A DNA stretch of 64,000 nt from Sphingomonadales bacterium Ga0077557 (lineage in GTDB: Bacteria > Pseudomonadota > Alphaproteobacteria > Sphingomonadales > Sphingomonadaceae): the NCBI GenBank assembly GCA_001464615.1, contig LNFI01000036.1:1-64000 (forward strand), written 5' to 3'. This document shows positions 8,626 to 17,380 of this stretch, one piece after another (the first letter of the stretch is position 1; every line of letters starts with the position of its first letter). A program made the position numbers and the translations under genes. The notes below the pieces were generated by a model, which was not told where the DNA came from, made no database searches, and saw only the letters and a program-made list of their open reading frames with translations.

Positions 8626-9168
8626 CTAGCGGCTTGCCCGCCGCGCCCGCCATTCGGTCGCCGACTGCCCCCAGGCGTCGATCGGGTTGGTGTCATGCGG
8701 CGGCGGGAGTCGCGTCGAGCCCCGGTTGGTTGCGCCCAGTTTGCGGGCAAGGGCAATCGATGGGGCGTTATCGGGCGAGATCGTGTGGATAACCTCATCC
8801 CAACCGAGCACCTCAATCGCGTAATCGATCGACGCAACAGCAGCTTCATGTGCGAAGCCCTTTCCGACGAATTCGCGCGTCAGCCCCCAGGCGATCTCGT
8901 TGCCTGGCCAGCCTTCAGGGCACCATGGTCCGGCCCGACCAATCCAGCGTCCCGTCTCGCGCTCGACCAACGAGAACATCGAAAAACCGCGAATATCCCA
9001 GGCGCCCGCCATCGTGCAGAGCCCGCGCCACGCGATCGAGCGCGGCTGGACCCCGCCAAGAAAGCGCATTGTCTGCTCATCCGCGTGGAAGCTTATCCAG
9101 CTTTCGAGATCGGCTGCAGCGACCGGTCGGAGAATCAAGCGTTCGGTGAACAATGTTGGGCCAGTCAT
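8626..9168 (-). CDS. GNAT-family N-acetyltransferase (RimJ/RimL-like)
   Basis: A 180-residue acetyl-CoA-dependent acetyltransferase. It begins with TERLILRPV, the usual opening of RimJ/RimL-type GNATs. It carries the acetyl-CoA binding stretch WGLTREFVGKGFAHEAA, then the SIALARKLGATNRG block near the C-terminus. The acceptor is unknown. It follows the small membrane protein at 9179-9604 by 10 bp and ends the minus-strand run that starts with the riboflavin genes. Confidence 0.85.
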   Translation of the reverse strand: MTGPTLFTERLILRPVAAADLESWISFHADEQTMRFLGGVQPRSIAWRGLCTMAGAWDIRGFSMFSLVERETGRWIGRAGPWCPEGWPGNEIAWGLTREFVGKGFAHEAAVASIDYAIEVLGWDEVIHTISPDNAPSIALARKLGATNRGSTRLPPPHDTNPIDAWGQSATEWRARRASR

Positions 9169-9178
9169 TGTTCAGTCC

Positions 9179-9604
9179 TCACGATGGGTGATGGCCGAAT
9201 TTATCGAGCCAGGCGGTCGATGCTCGTCGAATTTCGTCGCGAAGCTTGCGGTTCGTCAGGAACAGCAGCGGCAACAGCAACAAGGGCGATACCATAGCAA
9301 GGGTCGCGATGACGGCGGCGGCGCAGGCCAGCGCGACCTTGATCCCATTGACGGTCGTCACGCTGCCGGGATCTAGGATGAGGGTGCGCGGCCCCTTGGC
9401 ATCATAGAACCGGTGCGTGGTGAAGGCGGTGCGCCCATCAAAGGCGATGCGTTCCAGCTTGCCGGGCGCTGTTTTGGCGCGCTCCCTATGGACGGGTATC
9501 ATCATCTGCCGTTCAGGCTGCCCGTCCGCCCAGTTATCCACCACCACCAGCCGCCGATCGCGTTCAAAAATACGATAGCGTGGCGGCGGGGGCGGGTTGC
9601 GCAT
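9179..9604 (-). CDS. Hypothetical membrane protein downstream of ribH
   Basis: I do not recognise this 141-residue protein. It has a polar N-terminal half (proline run at the start, then RYRIFERDRRLVVVDNW) and one hydrophobic hairpin, roughly residues 88-118, rich in Ala, Val and Leu. A basic cytoplasmic tail follows (RKLRDEIRRAS). The ATG at 9604 is 4 bp past the ribH stop; a TTG at 9616 would overlap ribH. Tight spacing on both sides suggests it is translated from the riboflavin transcript. Nothing in the sequence shows a flavin-related function. Confidence 0.7.
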   Translation of the reverse strand: MRNPPPPPRYRIFERDRRLVVVDNWADGQPERQMMIPVHRERAKTAPGKLERIAFDGRTAFTTHRFYDAKGPRTLILDPGSVTTVNGIKVALACAAAVIATLAMVSPLLLLPLLFLTNRKLRDEIRRASTAWLDKFGHHPS

Positions 9605-9608
9605 TGCG

Positions 9609-10028
9609 TCAGCCAAAGCGCGCCTTCAGCGCCATCATGGCCAGCGCTGCCTTGGCCGCTTCGCCGCCCTTGTCCTTGTCGGCGGGGTGCGCACGGGCCA
9701 GCGCCTGGGCTTCGTTCTCAACGGTCAGGATGCCATTGCCGATGGCAAGGCCGTCCATGCTGAGCGCCATCAGCCCGCGTGCACTTTCGCCGGCGACGAT
9801 TTCGAAATGATAGGTTTCGCCGCGAATCACGACGCCAAGCCCGACAAAGGCGTCATAGCCGCCAGTTTCGGCGGCAATGGCGATCGCGCCGGGCACTTCG
9901 AGCGCGCCGGGCACGGTAATCGTTTCATGCGCGTGGCCGGCTGATTCGATTGCTGCGCGCGCGCCCTCGAGCAGCATATCGTTGAGGTGATCATAAAAGC
10001 GCGCTTCGACGATGAGAATCTTGGCCAT
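9609..10028 (-). CDS. ribH: 6,7-dimethyl-8-ribityllumazine synthase
   Basis: Lumazine synthase condenses 3,4-dihydroxy-2-butanone-4-phosphate with 5-amino-6-ribitylamino-uracil, the penultimate riboflavin step. The 139-residue product shows the family blocks GALEVPGA, the catalytic-histidine block [21 protein letters not shown] and [10 protein letters not shown]. The ATG at 10028 (MAKILIVEA) is the natural start. It follows ribBA by 49 bp in the order ribD-ribE-ribBA-ribH. Confidence 0.95.
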   Translation of the reverse strand: MAKILIVEARFYDHLNDMLLEGARAAIESAGHAHETITVPGALEVPGAIAIAAETGGYDAFVGLGVVIRGETYHFEIVAGESARGLMALSMDGLAIGNGILTVENEAQALARAHPADKDKGGEAAKAALAMMALKARFG

Positions 10029-10077
10029 CTGCAATTCCTGCTCGATCCACTCCGACCGGGGCCGGAAGGACATGTTG

Positions 10078-11379
10078 TTATTCGCCGCCCGTTCCCGGGA
10101 TTGGCCGTTCGCCGACAATGCTCAGGCCATAGCCGTCTAGCCCCACCAGCGTGTGGTGGGTATTGGTCAGCAATATCATGTCCTGCACGCCAAGTTCGGC
10201 CAGAATCTGCGCACCGACGCCGTAATCGCGCAATTCCTCAACCTCAGGCGCGCCCGCGCCCTTGCCCTCGGCGCGCAGCCGGATGAAGCGCGACACGCTG
10301 TCCTTCATCGGCCGGTTGATGACGACGATGACGCCCGATCCGGCTTCGGCAATCGCTTCCATCGAGCGTGAGAGCAGCCCCGATCGCTCGGATACCTCAC
10401 CGAACATGTCGACGAACCACGAAGCGGTGTGCATCCGAACCAGCGTGGGCGCATCGGGATCGATCCGGCCCTTGACCAGCGCGATCGTCTCGTCGCCGCT
10501 GGCCTTGTTGAAAAAGGTCATTGCTTGCCAGCTGCCGCCCCATTGGCTGTGGAAGCTCATCTCGGCGCGCTTCTCGACAAGATGGTCATGCTTGCGGCGA
10601 TAGGCGATCAAGTCGCGAATTGTGCCCATTTTCAGGTTATGCAGCCGCGCGAACGACACAAGATCGTCCATCCGCGCCATCGTGCCATCGTCCTTCATGA
10701 TCTCGCAGATCACGCCCGATGGATTGAGCCCGGCGAGCCGCGCGACATCGACAGCCGCTTCGGTATGGCCGGCGCGCACCAGCACCCCGCCCTCGCGCGC
10801 GACCAGCGGGAAGACATGGCCCGGTGTCACGATATCGCCCTTGCCCTTCGATGCATCGATCGCAACCGAAATGGTGCGCGCACGGTCGGCGGCGGAAATG
10901 CCCGTCGTCACCCCTTCGCGCGCCTCGATCGAGGTGGTGAAGGCGGTCTCGTGGCGGGTGCCATTGGCGCGGCTCATCAGTTCGAGGCCAAGCGCATCGA
11001 CCCGCGCCTTGCTGAGCGACAAACAAATCAGCCCGCGCCCGTGCGTCGCCATGAAATTGATCGCGTCTGGTGTCGCCATCTGCGCGGGGATGACGAGATC
11101 GCCCTCATTCTCGCGGTCTTCGTCATCGACCAGGATGAACATCCGGCCATTGCGCGCTTCGTCAATAATCTCCTCGATCGGCACCAAGGCGGGCGTGTCG
11201 TCATTGCTGAAGACGAAGGTCTCCAGCTTGCGCAGCGTATCCGCGGTCGGGTTCCAGTCGGGCGATTCAAGATCGCGCAGCGTATTGGCGTGAAGCCCGG
11301 CCGCGCGGGCCAGGCCGGACCGCGACATGCCCCCATCGGTAACGAGGCTGCGAAGTTTGTCGATTAATTGCGTGCTCAT
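10078..11379 (-). CDS. ribBA: HTH-RibB-degenerate RibA fusion (DHBP synthase)
   Basis: A 433-residue three-part protein. Residues 1-58 form an Xre-like helix-turn-helix ([20 protein letters not shown] at 19-38). Residues about 65-270 are a full DHBP synthase (RibB), with the metal/acid patch DRENEGDL (88-95), [17 protein letters not shown] (142-158), GHVFPL and GHTEAAVD. It makes dihydroxybutanone phosphate from ribulose 5-phosphate. Residues 275-433 align with GTP cyclohydrolase II, but the zinc/catalytic segment that should hold three cysteines reads [12 protein letters not shown] (316-327), and no cysteine follows residue 225. RibA activity is therefore unlikely and must come from another gene. 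A palindrome 12 bp upstream may be bound by its own HTH. Confidence 0.92.
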   Translation of the reverse strand: MSTQLIDKLRSLVTDGGMSRSGLARAAGLHANTLRDLESPDWNPTADTLRKLETFVFSNDDTPALVPIEEIIDEARNGRMFILVDDEDRENEGDLVIPAQMATPDAINFMATHGRGLICLSLSKARVDALGLELMSRANGTRHETAFTTSIEAREGVTTGISAADRARTISVAIDASKGKGDIVTPGHVFPLVAREGGVLVRAGHTEAAVDVARLAGLNPSGVICEIMKDDGTMARMDDLVSFARLHNLKMGTIRDLIAYRRKHDHLVEKRAEMSFHSQWGGSWQAMTFFNKASGDETIALVKGRIDPDAPTLVRMHTASWFVDMFGEVSERSGLLSRSMEAIAEAGSGVIVVINRPMKDSVSRFIRLRAEGKGAGAPEVEELRDYGVGAQILAELGVQDMILLTNTHHTLVGLDGYGLSIVGERPIPGTGGE

Positions 11380-11390
11380 GGGCGGAGATA

Positions 11391-11408
11391 ATCACATCAC
11401 AATGTGAT
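11391..11408. promoter_or_regulatory. 18-bp palindrome upstream of ribBA
   Basis: ATCACATCACAATGTGAT is a perfect 7-4-7 inverted repeat in the 43-bp gap between ribE and ribBA, 12 bp before the ribBA ATG. A third ATCACAT half-site lies at 11422-11428, overlapping the ribE stop. Because the ribBA product itself begins with a DNA-binding domain, autoregulation is an attractive inference. No FMN riboswitch was found in the operon. Confidence 0.5.
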
Positions 11409-11422
11409 CGTCAAGCCCATCA

Positions 11423-12061
11423 TCACATCAAAAGCGATTTGTCGATGACGACCCGCTCGCGCATGCGCGACAGATAGCGGGCCAACACATCGATTTCCAG
11501 GTTGACCGCATTGCCGACAGCCATGTCGCCGAACGCCGTCACCTGCCAGGTATGCGGGATGATGTTGAGTCCGAAGACCGCGCTTCCCCCTTCATGGTCG
11601 GCGACGCTGTTGACCGTCAGCGAGACGCCATCGACCGTCACCGATCCCTTGGTCGCGATGAACGGCGCGATTTCCGCCGGGCAGCGGATATCAATGCGGT
11701 GCGAGCCACCCTCGGGCACGATCGACACGACTTCGCCAATGCCATCAACATGGCCGGTGACGATATGCCCGCCAAGCTCATCCCCAATCTTCAACGCGCG
11801 TTCGAGATTGAGCCGCCGCCCCTCTGTCCATTGGCCTTGTGCCGTCCGGCTGACGGTTTCGCCCGACACGTCGACCGCGAACCAGCCCGGCATGCCCGGC
11901 CCCGATTTGTCGATGACCGTCAGGCACACGCCCGAACAGGCGATCGACGCCCCCAGATCCACCGTCGCCATGTCGTAAGTCGATCGGACCACGACTCGCG
12001 TGTCGCCGCGTTGCTCGACCACGTCGATCGTGCCGATATCGGTGATGATGCCTGTGAACAT
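11423..12061 (-). CDS. ribE: Riboflavin synthase, alpha subunit
   Basis: Riboflavin synthase dismutates two 6,7-dimethyl-8-ribityllumazine molecules into riboflavin and the pyrimidine precursor. The 212-residue protein begins MFTGIITDIG and carries the two tandem lumazine-binding barrels: the first with IACSGVCLTVID, the second with VTVDGVSLTVNS. It starts 5 bp after the ribD stop. The C-terminal helix (YLSRMRERV) needed for trimer formation is present. Confidence 0.95.
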   Translation of the reverse strand: MFTGIITDIGTIDVVEQRGDTRVVVRSTYDMATVDLGASIACSGVCLTVIDKSGPGMPGWFAVDVSGETVSRTAQGQWTEGRRLNLERALKIGDELGGHIVTGHVDGIGEVVSIVPEGGSHRIDIRCPAEIAPFIATKGSVTVDGVSLTVNSVADHEGGSAVFGLNIIPHTWQVTAFGDMAVGNAVNLEIDVLARYLSRMRERVVIDKSLLM

Positions 12062-12066
12062 TTGCC

Positions 12067-13065
12067 CTATCCTCGCCCACGCTCGTAGACTTCGAGGCGG
12101 TCAATGCCAAGCTGGCGCGCATCGTGGCGTCGCCAACGGCCATGTGCCGCCTCCAATGTAGCGAGCCCGATATCGCCGAGCGCCGCTCTGCCCGCCCCGA
12201 TCAGGATCGGCGCGCGGTACAGCAGCAACCGATCGACTAGATCGGCCGCCAGGAAAGCGGCGGCTGTTTGCGCGCCCCCTTCAACCAGCAGGTCGTTCAC
12301 GCCGTCCAGATCGGCAATCGCTGCTGGGGTGGCAATGACGGTCCATTGCCCATTCTCGCGCTGGCCGTCTTCCGGGCGACGGCTGAGCAGGTATCGGCGC
12401 GGGCTATGCGCTTCAAGCCCAGGCAGCCGCACGTCCAGCGCCGGCGAATCGGCCTCCAGCGTCGCACGCCCGACCAGAATCGCTTCATGGCGGGATCGCT
12501 CCAAATGCCCATGGGCGCGGGCCATTGGGCCAGTGATCCAGCGGCTGCTGCCATCGGCCATGGCGATTTGCCCGTCGAGCGAGGTGGCGAGCTTGAGGGT
12601 TACCTGCGGCCGCCCCAGCGCCTGGCGCGTCAGAAAGCCAGCCATGGATCGCCACGCGTCATCGCTACGGACACCAATCACCACGGTGATTCCGACCGAT
12701 CGAAGCCGGTCTACGCCATTGCCATTGGTGCGGTGATCGGGATCACCCAGCGCAATGACGACACGCCCCACGCGATTTTGGATCACCAAATCGCTGCATG
12801 TCGGCCCCCGTAACGACTGATGCGCGCAGGGCTCTAGCGTTGTGTACAGGGTGGCGCCGCTTGCTGCAGGGCCCGCTTCGTCGAGCGCCATCGCCTCAGC
12901 ATGGGGTCTGCCGCCGGGCTGGGTCCATCCCCGTCCGATCACCCGGCCTTGATTGACGATGACGCAACCAACATTGGGGTTGGGGGCCGTCCGCCCGCGT
13001 CCGCGCGCGCCCAAGGCTAGCGCTGCGCCCATCCAGCGGGCGTCGTCGGCGGTCGCGCTGGCCAA
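12067..13065 (-). CDS. ribD: Bifunctional riboflavin deaminase/reductase
   Basis: RibD deaminates the pyrimidine ring and reduces the ribosyl side chain, the second and third steps after GTP opening. The N-terminal deaminase shows APNPNVGCVIV, the zinc histidine in RPHAEAMAL, and EPCAHQSLRGPTC. The reductase half shows RPQVTLKLATSLDGQIAM, SRWITG, ILVG and LLVEGGAQTAAAFL. A TTG at 13065 gives full alignment with the usual N-terminus and sits 9 bp past the preceding gene; the first ATG, at 13032, would cut the first helix. The product is 332 residues from the TTG, a little shorter than typical RibD. Confidence 0.93.
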   Translation of the reverse strand: MASATADDARWMGAALALGARGRGRTAPNPNVGCVIVNQGRVIGRGWTQPGGRPHAEAMALDEAGPAASGATLYTTLEPCAHQSLRGPTCSDLVIQNRVGRVVIALGDPDHRTNGNGVDRLRSVGITVVIGVRSDDAWRSMAGFLTRQALGRPQVTLKLATSLDGQIAMADGSSRWITGPMARAHGHLERSRHEAILVGRATLEADSPALDVRLPGLEAHSPRRYLLSRRPEDGQRENGQWTVIATPAAIADLDGVNDLLVEGGAQTAAAFLAADLVDRLLLYRAPILIGAGRAALGDIGLATLEAAHGRWRRHDARQLGIDRLEVYERGRG

Positions 13066-13073
13066 TGGGCTGG

Positions 13074-13421
13074 TCAGATGCCCATCGCCTTCAGCTTGTC
13101 ATCGAGCCGTTTGAACTCGGCCTGGCGTTCTTTCTGCAGTTTTTCCAGCTCGGCCTGCTTTTTGTGCGCGATGACCTGGTCGATCTTCTGCTGCGCCGTG
13201 ATCTCGGCATCGCTCCGGCTGGCGGGCCATTGCTCGACATAGATGATGTTCTTTCGATACACCCGGTCAGCGTGCGAATCATGGGCAAAGCCCGCCACGA
13301 CCGCCGATGTGACCACGACCGACAGCGCCAGAAAGCCAAGCTCAAAAGGCCGACGCTGCGCCAGATAAAGCCGCAGATCGCGAATGCCGCGCAAGGGCGA
13401 GAAACGAGCGAAATAGTTCAT
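13074..13421 (-). CDS. Small single-pass membrane protein upstream of ribD
   Basis: A 115-residue protein I cannot name. It begins MNYFARFSPLRGIRDLR, has one transmembrane helix at about residues 25-45 (FELGFLALSVVVTSAVVAGF), then a conserved-looking RKNIIYVEQWP. The C-terminal third is strongly charged and helical, likely a coiled coil (KKQAELEKLQKERQAEFKRL). I start it at the ATG at 13421. It is 9 bp upstream of ribD and so may be read on the riboflavin transcript. Confidence 0.7.
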   Translation of the reverse strand: MNYFARFSPLRGIRDLRLYLAQRRPFELGFLALSVVVTSAVVAGFAHDSHADRVYRKNIIYVEQWPASRSDAEITAQQKIDQVIAHKKQAELEKLQKERQAEFKRLDDKLKAMGI

Positions 13422-13520
13422 GGCCGCAAGATAGGGCGGGCAAGCCGCCAAGGCCAGCCCCCCACCCTTCTCCTGTCGTGCCCGCTCATGCCCGTCGCGC
13501 GCCCAATGCCGTGGCGGTGA

Positions 13521-14177
13521 TCAAGCCTCTTCAATCTGGAACGTCACCCGCATCACGCGCCAGCGTTCAACCGGCGCACCGCCGCGCGTCGCAGGCTTGA
13601 AACGCCATTTGCCGAGCGCGGTCCGCCGGGTTGTTTCGAAGAAATCGTCAGAGGTCGCGCTGACGCGTTCGACAGCGCTCACGCGGCCATCAATGCCGAT
13701 CAGCACGCGAACGACGACAAAACCGCTGCGTTCGGCGCGCTGTTCGGCGGGCGGATAGGCGGGTTGGAAGCTGCTGCGGTAACGGTCATCGATGCTGGGC
13801 TCGATCAACACCGGCGGCGGCGCGGGGGGATCGATGATGACGCCTGTACCCTCGCTGGTGCCGGTCGGCCCGGTCGGGATGATGGTCGTGCCGGGAAAGG
13901 TGACGTCCACGGGGCGATCGATCTTGATGATGGGGTCGGGGAGGATCGGTTTCGGTTGGGGCGCGGGATCGGTCTTCGCTTTTGGCTGGACGGGCTCTGG
14001 CGGCGGTGGGGGCTCGATCGGAATGTTGATGATCTCAATGGGCACCGGCGGCTTGATCTTGATGATCTCGGGCGCTGCCAGCAGCACCGCGCTCAAAACG
14101 CCCGCGTTGATCGCCATCGCCATCGCCAGGCTGCCGGGCTTGATCGCGCCGGGCCGGTCATTTCGTTCAGCATACAT
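13521..14177 (-). CDS. TonB-family energy transducer
   Basis: TonB proteins carry proton-motive energy from ExbB/ExbD to outer-membrane receptors. This 218-residue product has an N-terminal membrane anchor (about 17-37) and a proline-rich periplasmic spacer (about 43-125, with PPPPPEPVQPK). Its C-terminal TonB domain (about 135-215) has GFVVVRVLIGIDGRV and ALGKWRFKPATRGG. GGAGAA stands before the ATG at 14177. No exbBD is adjacent. Several TonB paralogues are usual in such bacteria, so I give no symbol. Confidence 0.88.
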   Translation of the reverse strand: MYAERNDRPGAIKPGSLAMAMAINAGVLSAVLLAAPEIIKIKPPVPIEIINIPIEPPPPPEPVQPKAKTDPAPQPKPILPDPIIKIDRPVDVTFPGTTIIPTGPTGTSEGTGVIIDPPAPPPVLIEPSIDDRYRSSFQPAYPPAEQRAERSGFVVVRVLIGIDGRVSAVERVSATSDDFFETTRRTALGKWRFKPATRGGAPVERWRVMRVTFQIEEA

Positions 14178-14266
14178 GGCCTGTTCTCCATCTTCTCCGC
14201 TGTCCGGATCAATCGTCCGGTCTCGTGATGGTACAACATAACATGAATGGCTGCAAGCTAGAGTTC

Positions 14267-14282
14267 CGTAGCGTCAGCTACG
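14267..14282 (-). terminator. Short hairpin after gltX
   Basis: CGTAGC-GTCA-GCTACG is a perfect 6-bp stem with a 4-base loop, 3 bp past the gltX stop. It lacks a clear T run, so it would be a weak terminator or an RNA-stabilising hairpin. Confidence 0.35.
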
Positions 14283-14285
14283 CAC

Positions 14286-15617
14286 TCAGCCGTTGCTGGA
14301 TAGCCTCACTAGCGCCCGGTCGCGCCCGATCAGTGGCAGTAATGCCGCCATGTCTGGGCCATGATCCAGCCCGGTCAGCGCGCGACGGAGCGGGAGGAAC
14401 AGCGTCTTGCCGCTGCGCCCGCTGCTGGCCTTGAGCGCGGCGGTCAGCGCGTGCCAGGGGTCACCAGCCCAATCCAGTGCGGCGGCCAGCGCCTTGGCCT
14501 CAGCCAAGAAGGCCTGGTCTTCCGGGGCTGGCATGGTTTCGACGGGGCCCTCAATCACGCGCCACCAATCCGCCGCCTCGGCGATGATCTTTATGTTGGG
14601 GCGGATCGTCTGCCAGGTTGGCGCGTCCATGCCGGCTGGCAGCCGATCGGCGACTCGCGCGAAATCGAGCTGGTGGATAATCTTGGCGTTGAGTGTTTCC
14701 AGCTCGCCATCATCAAAGCGTGCGGGCGCGCGACCGAAGCGGGCGAGATCGAACGCGGCAATCAGCGGGGCGCGGTCGGACAATGGCTCGACCGGATCGC
14801 TCGTCCCCAGCCGGGCAAGCAGCGCGATGATGGCTTCGGGCTCGATACCGTTTTCGCGAAATGCCTCGACCCCGATCGAACCGAGCCGCTTCGATAGCTT
14901 CCCTTCGGTGCCGACCAGCAAGGCCGCGTGCGCGAACTGCGGCGGCGCGACTCCCATCGCCGCGAACATCTGCAATTGCAGCGCGGTGTTGGAGACATGA
15001 TCCTCGCCGCGCACAACATGGCTGACGCCCATATCGGCATCGTCAATCGCCGAGGGGAGCATATAGAGCCAGGTCCCGTCAGCACGCCGGATGACCGGAT
15101 CGCTCATCGTCGCTGGGTCAAGCTTCTGGTGCCCCCGAATCAAATCGTCCCACTCGATCGGCGTGTCATGATCGAGTTTGAAGCGATAATGCGGGCGGAC
15201 GCCCTCGCTCTCCAGTTTCGCGCGGTCGGCATCGCTCAGCTTTAGCGCGGCCCGGTCATAGACGGGCGGTAGCCCGCGCCCAGCGGCGATTTTGCGCCTG
15301 AGATCAAGCTCCTGTGCGGTTTCATAAGCCGGATAGACCCGACCCGCCGCCAGCAGCGCATCAAACCGCGCCTGATACAGGTCGAACCGCTCAGACTGCC
15401 GTTCCTCGCCATCGGGCTCCAGCCCCAGCCAGGCGAGATCGGCGCGGATCGCCTCGACAAAGCGTTCTTCGCTGCGTTCGGCATCGGTATCGTCGATCCG
15501 CAGCATGAAGCGCCCGCCCAGTTTTCTGGCCAGCAGCCAGTTCTGCAGCGCGGGGCGGATATTGCCGACATGCAGCGTGCCGGTGGGCGAGGGAGCAAAA
15601 CGGGTGGTGACGGTCAT
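14286..15617 (-). CDS. gltX: Glutamyl-tRNA synthetase
   Basis: A 443-residue class I aminoacyl-tRNA synthetase that charges tRNA-Glu (and possibly tRNA-Gln, as in many alphaproteobacteria that use GatCAB). It has the HIGH-type motif HVGN (16-19), LRIDDTDAERS, the GEDHVSN block and the KMSKS-type loop KLSKR (240-244). It lies at the short end for GltX. Alphaproteobacteria often have two GltX copies of different specificity, and I cannot tell which this is. Confidence 0.93.
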   Translation of the reverse strand: MTVTTRFAPSPTGTLHVGNIRPALQNWLLARKLGGRFMLRIDDTDAERSEERFVEAIRADLAWLGLEPDGEERQSERFDLYQARFDALLAAGRVYPAYETAQELDLRRKIAAGRGLPPVYDRAALKLSDADRAKLESEGVRPHYRFKLDHDTPIEWDDLIRGHQKLDPATMSDPVIRRADGTWLYMLPSAIDDADMGVSHVVRGEDHVSNTALQLQMFAAMGVAPPQFAHAALLVGTEGKLSKRLGSIGVEAFRENGIEPEAIIALLARLGTSDPVEPLSDRAPLIAAFDLARFGRAPARFDDGELETLNAKIIHQLDFARVADRLPAGMDAPTWQTIRPNIKIIAEAADWWRVIEGPVETMPAPEDQAFLAEAKALAAALDWAGDPWHALTAALKASSGRSGKTLFLPLRRALTGLDHGPDMAALLPLIGRDRALVRLSSNG

Positions 15618-15718
15618 AGCCGTGCTCTAGGCAGCGAGGCCGCAAGCGGCAATGCCCCTTTGCGTTGGCGGACACGCGCTCTAAGGGGTCACAAATCTGT
15701 TATGATGGGGTGCGCCAG

Positions 15719-16654
15719 ATGAAGCTGATGACCGGCAATTCGAACCTGCCGCTGGCGCGCGACGTGGCGAGCTATCTCGATATCCCGCTGACCCAGGCCA
15801 GTGTGCGCCGCTTTGCCGATGAGGAAGTGTTCGTCGAAGTCCACGAAAATGTCCGTGGCGAGGATGTGTTCGTGCTGCAATCGACTGGCTATCCCGCAAA
15901 CGACAACCTCATGGAATTGCTGATCTGCATCGATGCGCTGAAGCGTGCATCGGCGCGGCGGATCACCGCGGTGATCCCCTATTTTGGTTATGCCCGGCAG
16001 GACCGCAAATCCGGGTCGCGCACGCCCATTTCGGCCAAGCTCGTTGCCAATCTCATCACCGTGGCGGGTGCGGACCGGGTGCTGTCGGTGGACCTCCATG
16101 CCGGGCAGATCCAGGGCTTTTTCGACATCCCGACCGATAATTTGTTCGGCGCGCCCGTGATGGCGGCGGATATCGAGGCGCGTTATGGTGATCGCAACCT
16201 GATGGTCGTCTCCCCCGATGTCGGCGGCGTGGTCCGCGCGCGCGCGCTCGCCAAGCGGCTCAACAACGCCCCGCTCGCCATTGTCGACAAGCGTCGCGAG
16301 CGCGCGGGTGAATCCGAAGTCATGAACATCATCGGCGATGTCGAGGGACGCTTCTGCATCCTGATCGACGATATCGTCGATTCGGCGGGCACGCTGTGCA
16401 ATGCCGCTGCTGCGCTGAAAGAAGCGGGGGCGGCGGGCGTCATCGCTTATTGCACCCACGGCGTGCTGTCGGGTGGCGCGGTCGCCCGCGTCGAGGGATC
16501 GGCGCTGAGCGAGCTGATCATCACCGATTCGATCGGCCAGCATGACGTGATCAAGGGGGCCGATCGCATCCGGCTGCTAACGATCGCGCCGCTGCTGGGC
16601 GAAGCGATCAAGCGGATCGCCGATGAATCGAGCGTGTCGAGCTTGTTTGACTGA
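15719..16654 (+). CDS. prs: Ribose-phosphate pyrophosphokinase
   Basis: Makes PRPP from ribose 5-phosphate and ATP, feeding purine, pyrimidine, histidine and tryptophan synthesis. The 311-residue product has [18 protein letters not shown], the flexible loop [17 protein letters not shown] (88-104), the metal-binding [13 protein letters not shown], and the PRPP loop [12 protein letters not shown] (214-225). The ATG at 15719 gives [10 protein letters not shown], the standard start. A TATGAT at 15701-15706 could be a -10 element. Confidence 0.96.
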   Translation: MKLMTGNSNLPLARDVASYLDIPLTQASVRRFADEEVFVEVHENVRGEDVFVLQSTGYPANDNLMELLICIDALKRASARRITAVIPYFGYARQDRKSGSRTPISAKLVANLITVAGADRVLSVDLHAGQIQGFFDIPTDNLFGAPVMAADIEARYGDRNLMVVSPDVGGVVRARALAKRLNNAPLAIVDKRRERAGESEVMNIIGDVEGRFCILIDDIVDSAGTLCNAAAALKEAGAAGVIAYCTHGVLSGGAVARVEGSALSELIITDSIGQHDVIKGADRIRLLTIAPLLGEAIKRIADESSVSSLFD

Positions 16655-16702
16655 TTACCCGCGGCCAGGGCTGCGTTAGCCGCACCGCGAAGAGGCCAGA
16701 CC

Positions 16703-17209
16703 GTGAAAGCAGAGGACGTTATCCATCTGTGCCAATGTTTTGATCGCGCTAATCTCGCCTTCTGGATCGACGGCGGATGGGGCGTCGATGCGCTTTTGGG
16801 CAAACAAACGCGCGAGCATAGCGATCTCGACCTAGCCGTGCACTTTGCCGATTTGGCGGCCTTCGAGCACGCCTTGCACCCTGAGGGGTTTGTGCGCGTG
16901 GCGCGGGCTGGCGACCCTGAATGGAACTGGGTGCTTCACCATGAATCGGGGCATTCAGTCGATCTTCATGGCTTTGTCCCGGATGGTGAAGGCAATGGAA
17001 TTCTGGGCGATCCCAAAGATAATGCGATGTACCCTGTCGGCGCCCTTTGCGGCAGCGGCACCATAAATGGCGTCAAGCTGCGTTGCGTGGCTGCGCCGTT
17101 CGTGCTGGCCTTTAGAAATGGGTTCGAGCCGAGGGATGTCGACCGCCACGATGTCGCTGCGCTTTGCGCCCATTTCGGCCTTGCTCGACCCAGCCGCTTT
17201 AGGGACTGA
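16703..17209 (+). CDS. LinA/AadB-like nucleotidyltransferase
   Basis: A 168-residue minimal nucleotidyltransferase. It has the motif WIDGGWGVDALLG (21-33) followed by REHSDLDLAV (37-46), where the acidic pair D41/D43 should bind the two metal ions. The pattern matches the family holding lincosamide and aminoglycoside O-nucleotidyltransferases, but chromosomal members usually have no proven drug substrate, so resistance should not be assumed. The start is GTG at 16703. It sits 48 bp behind prs and may be its own unit. Confidence 0.8.
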   Translation: MKAEDVIHLCQCFDRANLAFWIDGGWGVDALLGKQTREHSDLDLAVHFADLAAFEHALHPEGFVRVARAGDPEWNWVLHHESGHSVDLHGFVPDGEGNGILGDPKDNAMYPVGALCGSGTINGVKLRCVAAPFVLAFRNGFEPRDVDRHDVAALCAHFGLARPSRFRD

Positions 17210-17262
17210 CCCGGACCGCCGCGTACTAAAGCGTGATAAGGTAAGGTCGCTTCAACCGCATA

Positions 17263-17334
17263 CCCGTTCGGCCCCGGATCAGGTCCGGGGGAAGTCGAAG
17301 CCCACGCGCTTCGACTTCGCTCAGAGCGAACGGG
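17263..17334. repeat. REP-like palindrome with inserted CCCCGGA hairpin
   Basis: The outer arms CCCGTTCG (17263-17270) and CGAACGGG (17327-17334) and the inner arms GAAGTCGAAG (17291-17300) and CTTCGACTTC (17309-17318) match the unit at 8526-8594. The left arm here holds a separate perfect hairpin, CCCCGGA-TCAGG-TCCGGGG (17272-17290), in place of GCTGAGC. It lies between convergent gene ends. Confidence 0.75.
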
Positions 17335-17370
17335 GTTTGGGTTGGTCCAATCCAAAGTCATCAGACCCTA
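17326..17370. repeat. 45-bp intergenic repeat, copy 2
   Basis: This is the partner of 53-97 (40 of 45 identical). It starts inside the right arm of the REP-like palindrome and ends 10 bp before the crtZ stop codon. In both places the repeat lies at the 3' end of a minus-strand gene. Confidence 0.7.
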
Positions 17371-17380
17371 AACTAGCGGG

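Noticed and set aside
9609..13521. FMN riboswitch before or within the riboflavin genes
   Set aside because: The conserved RFN element sequence blocks were looked for in the gaps before ribD, ribBA and ribH and were not seen.
15701..15706. TATGAT as a firm prs promoter
   Set aside because: No convincing -35 hexamer at the right distance, so it is only mentioned under prs.
16703..17209. Antibiotic resistance by the nucleotidyltransferase
   Set aside because: Only the general fold and active-site motifs are visible. No resistance gene context or mobile element is present, so a drug substrate is not supported.
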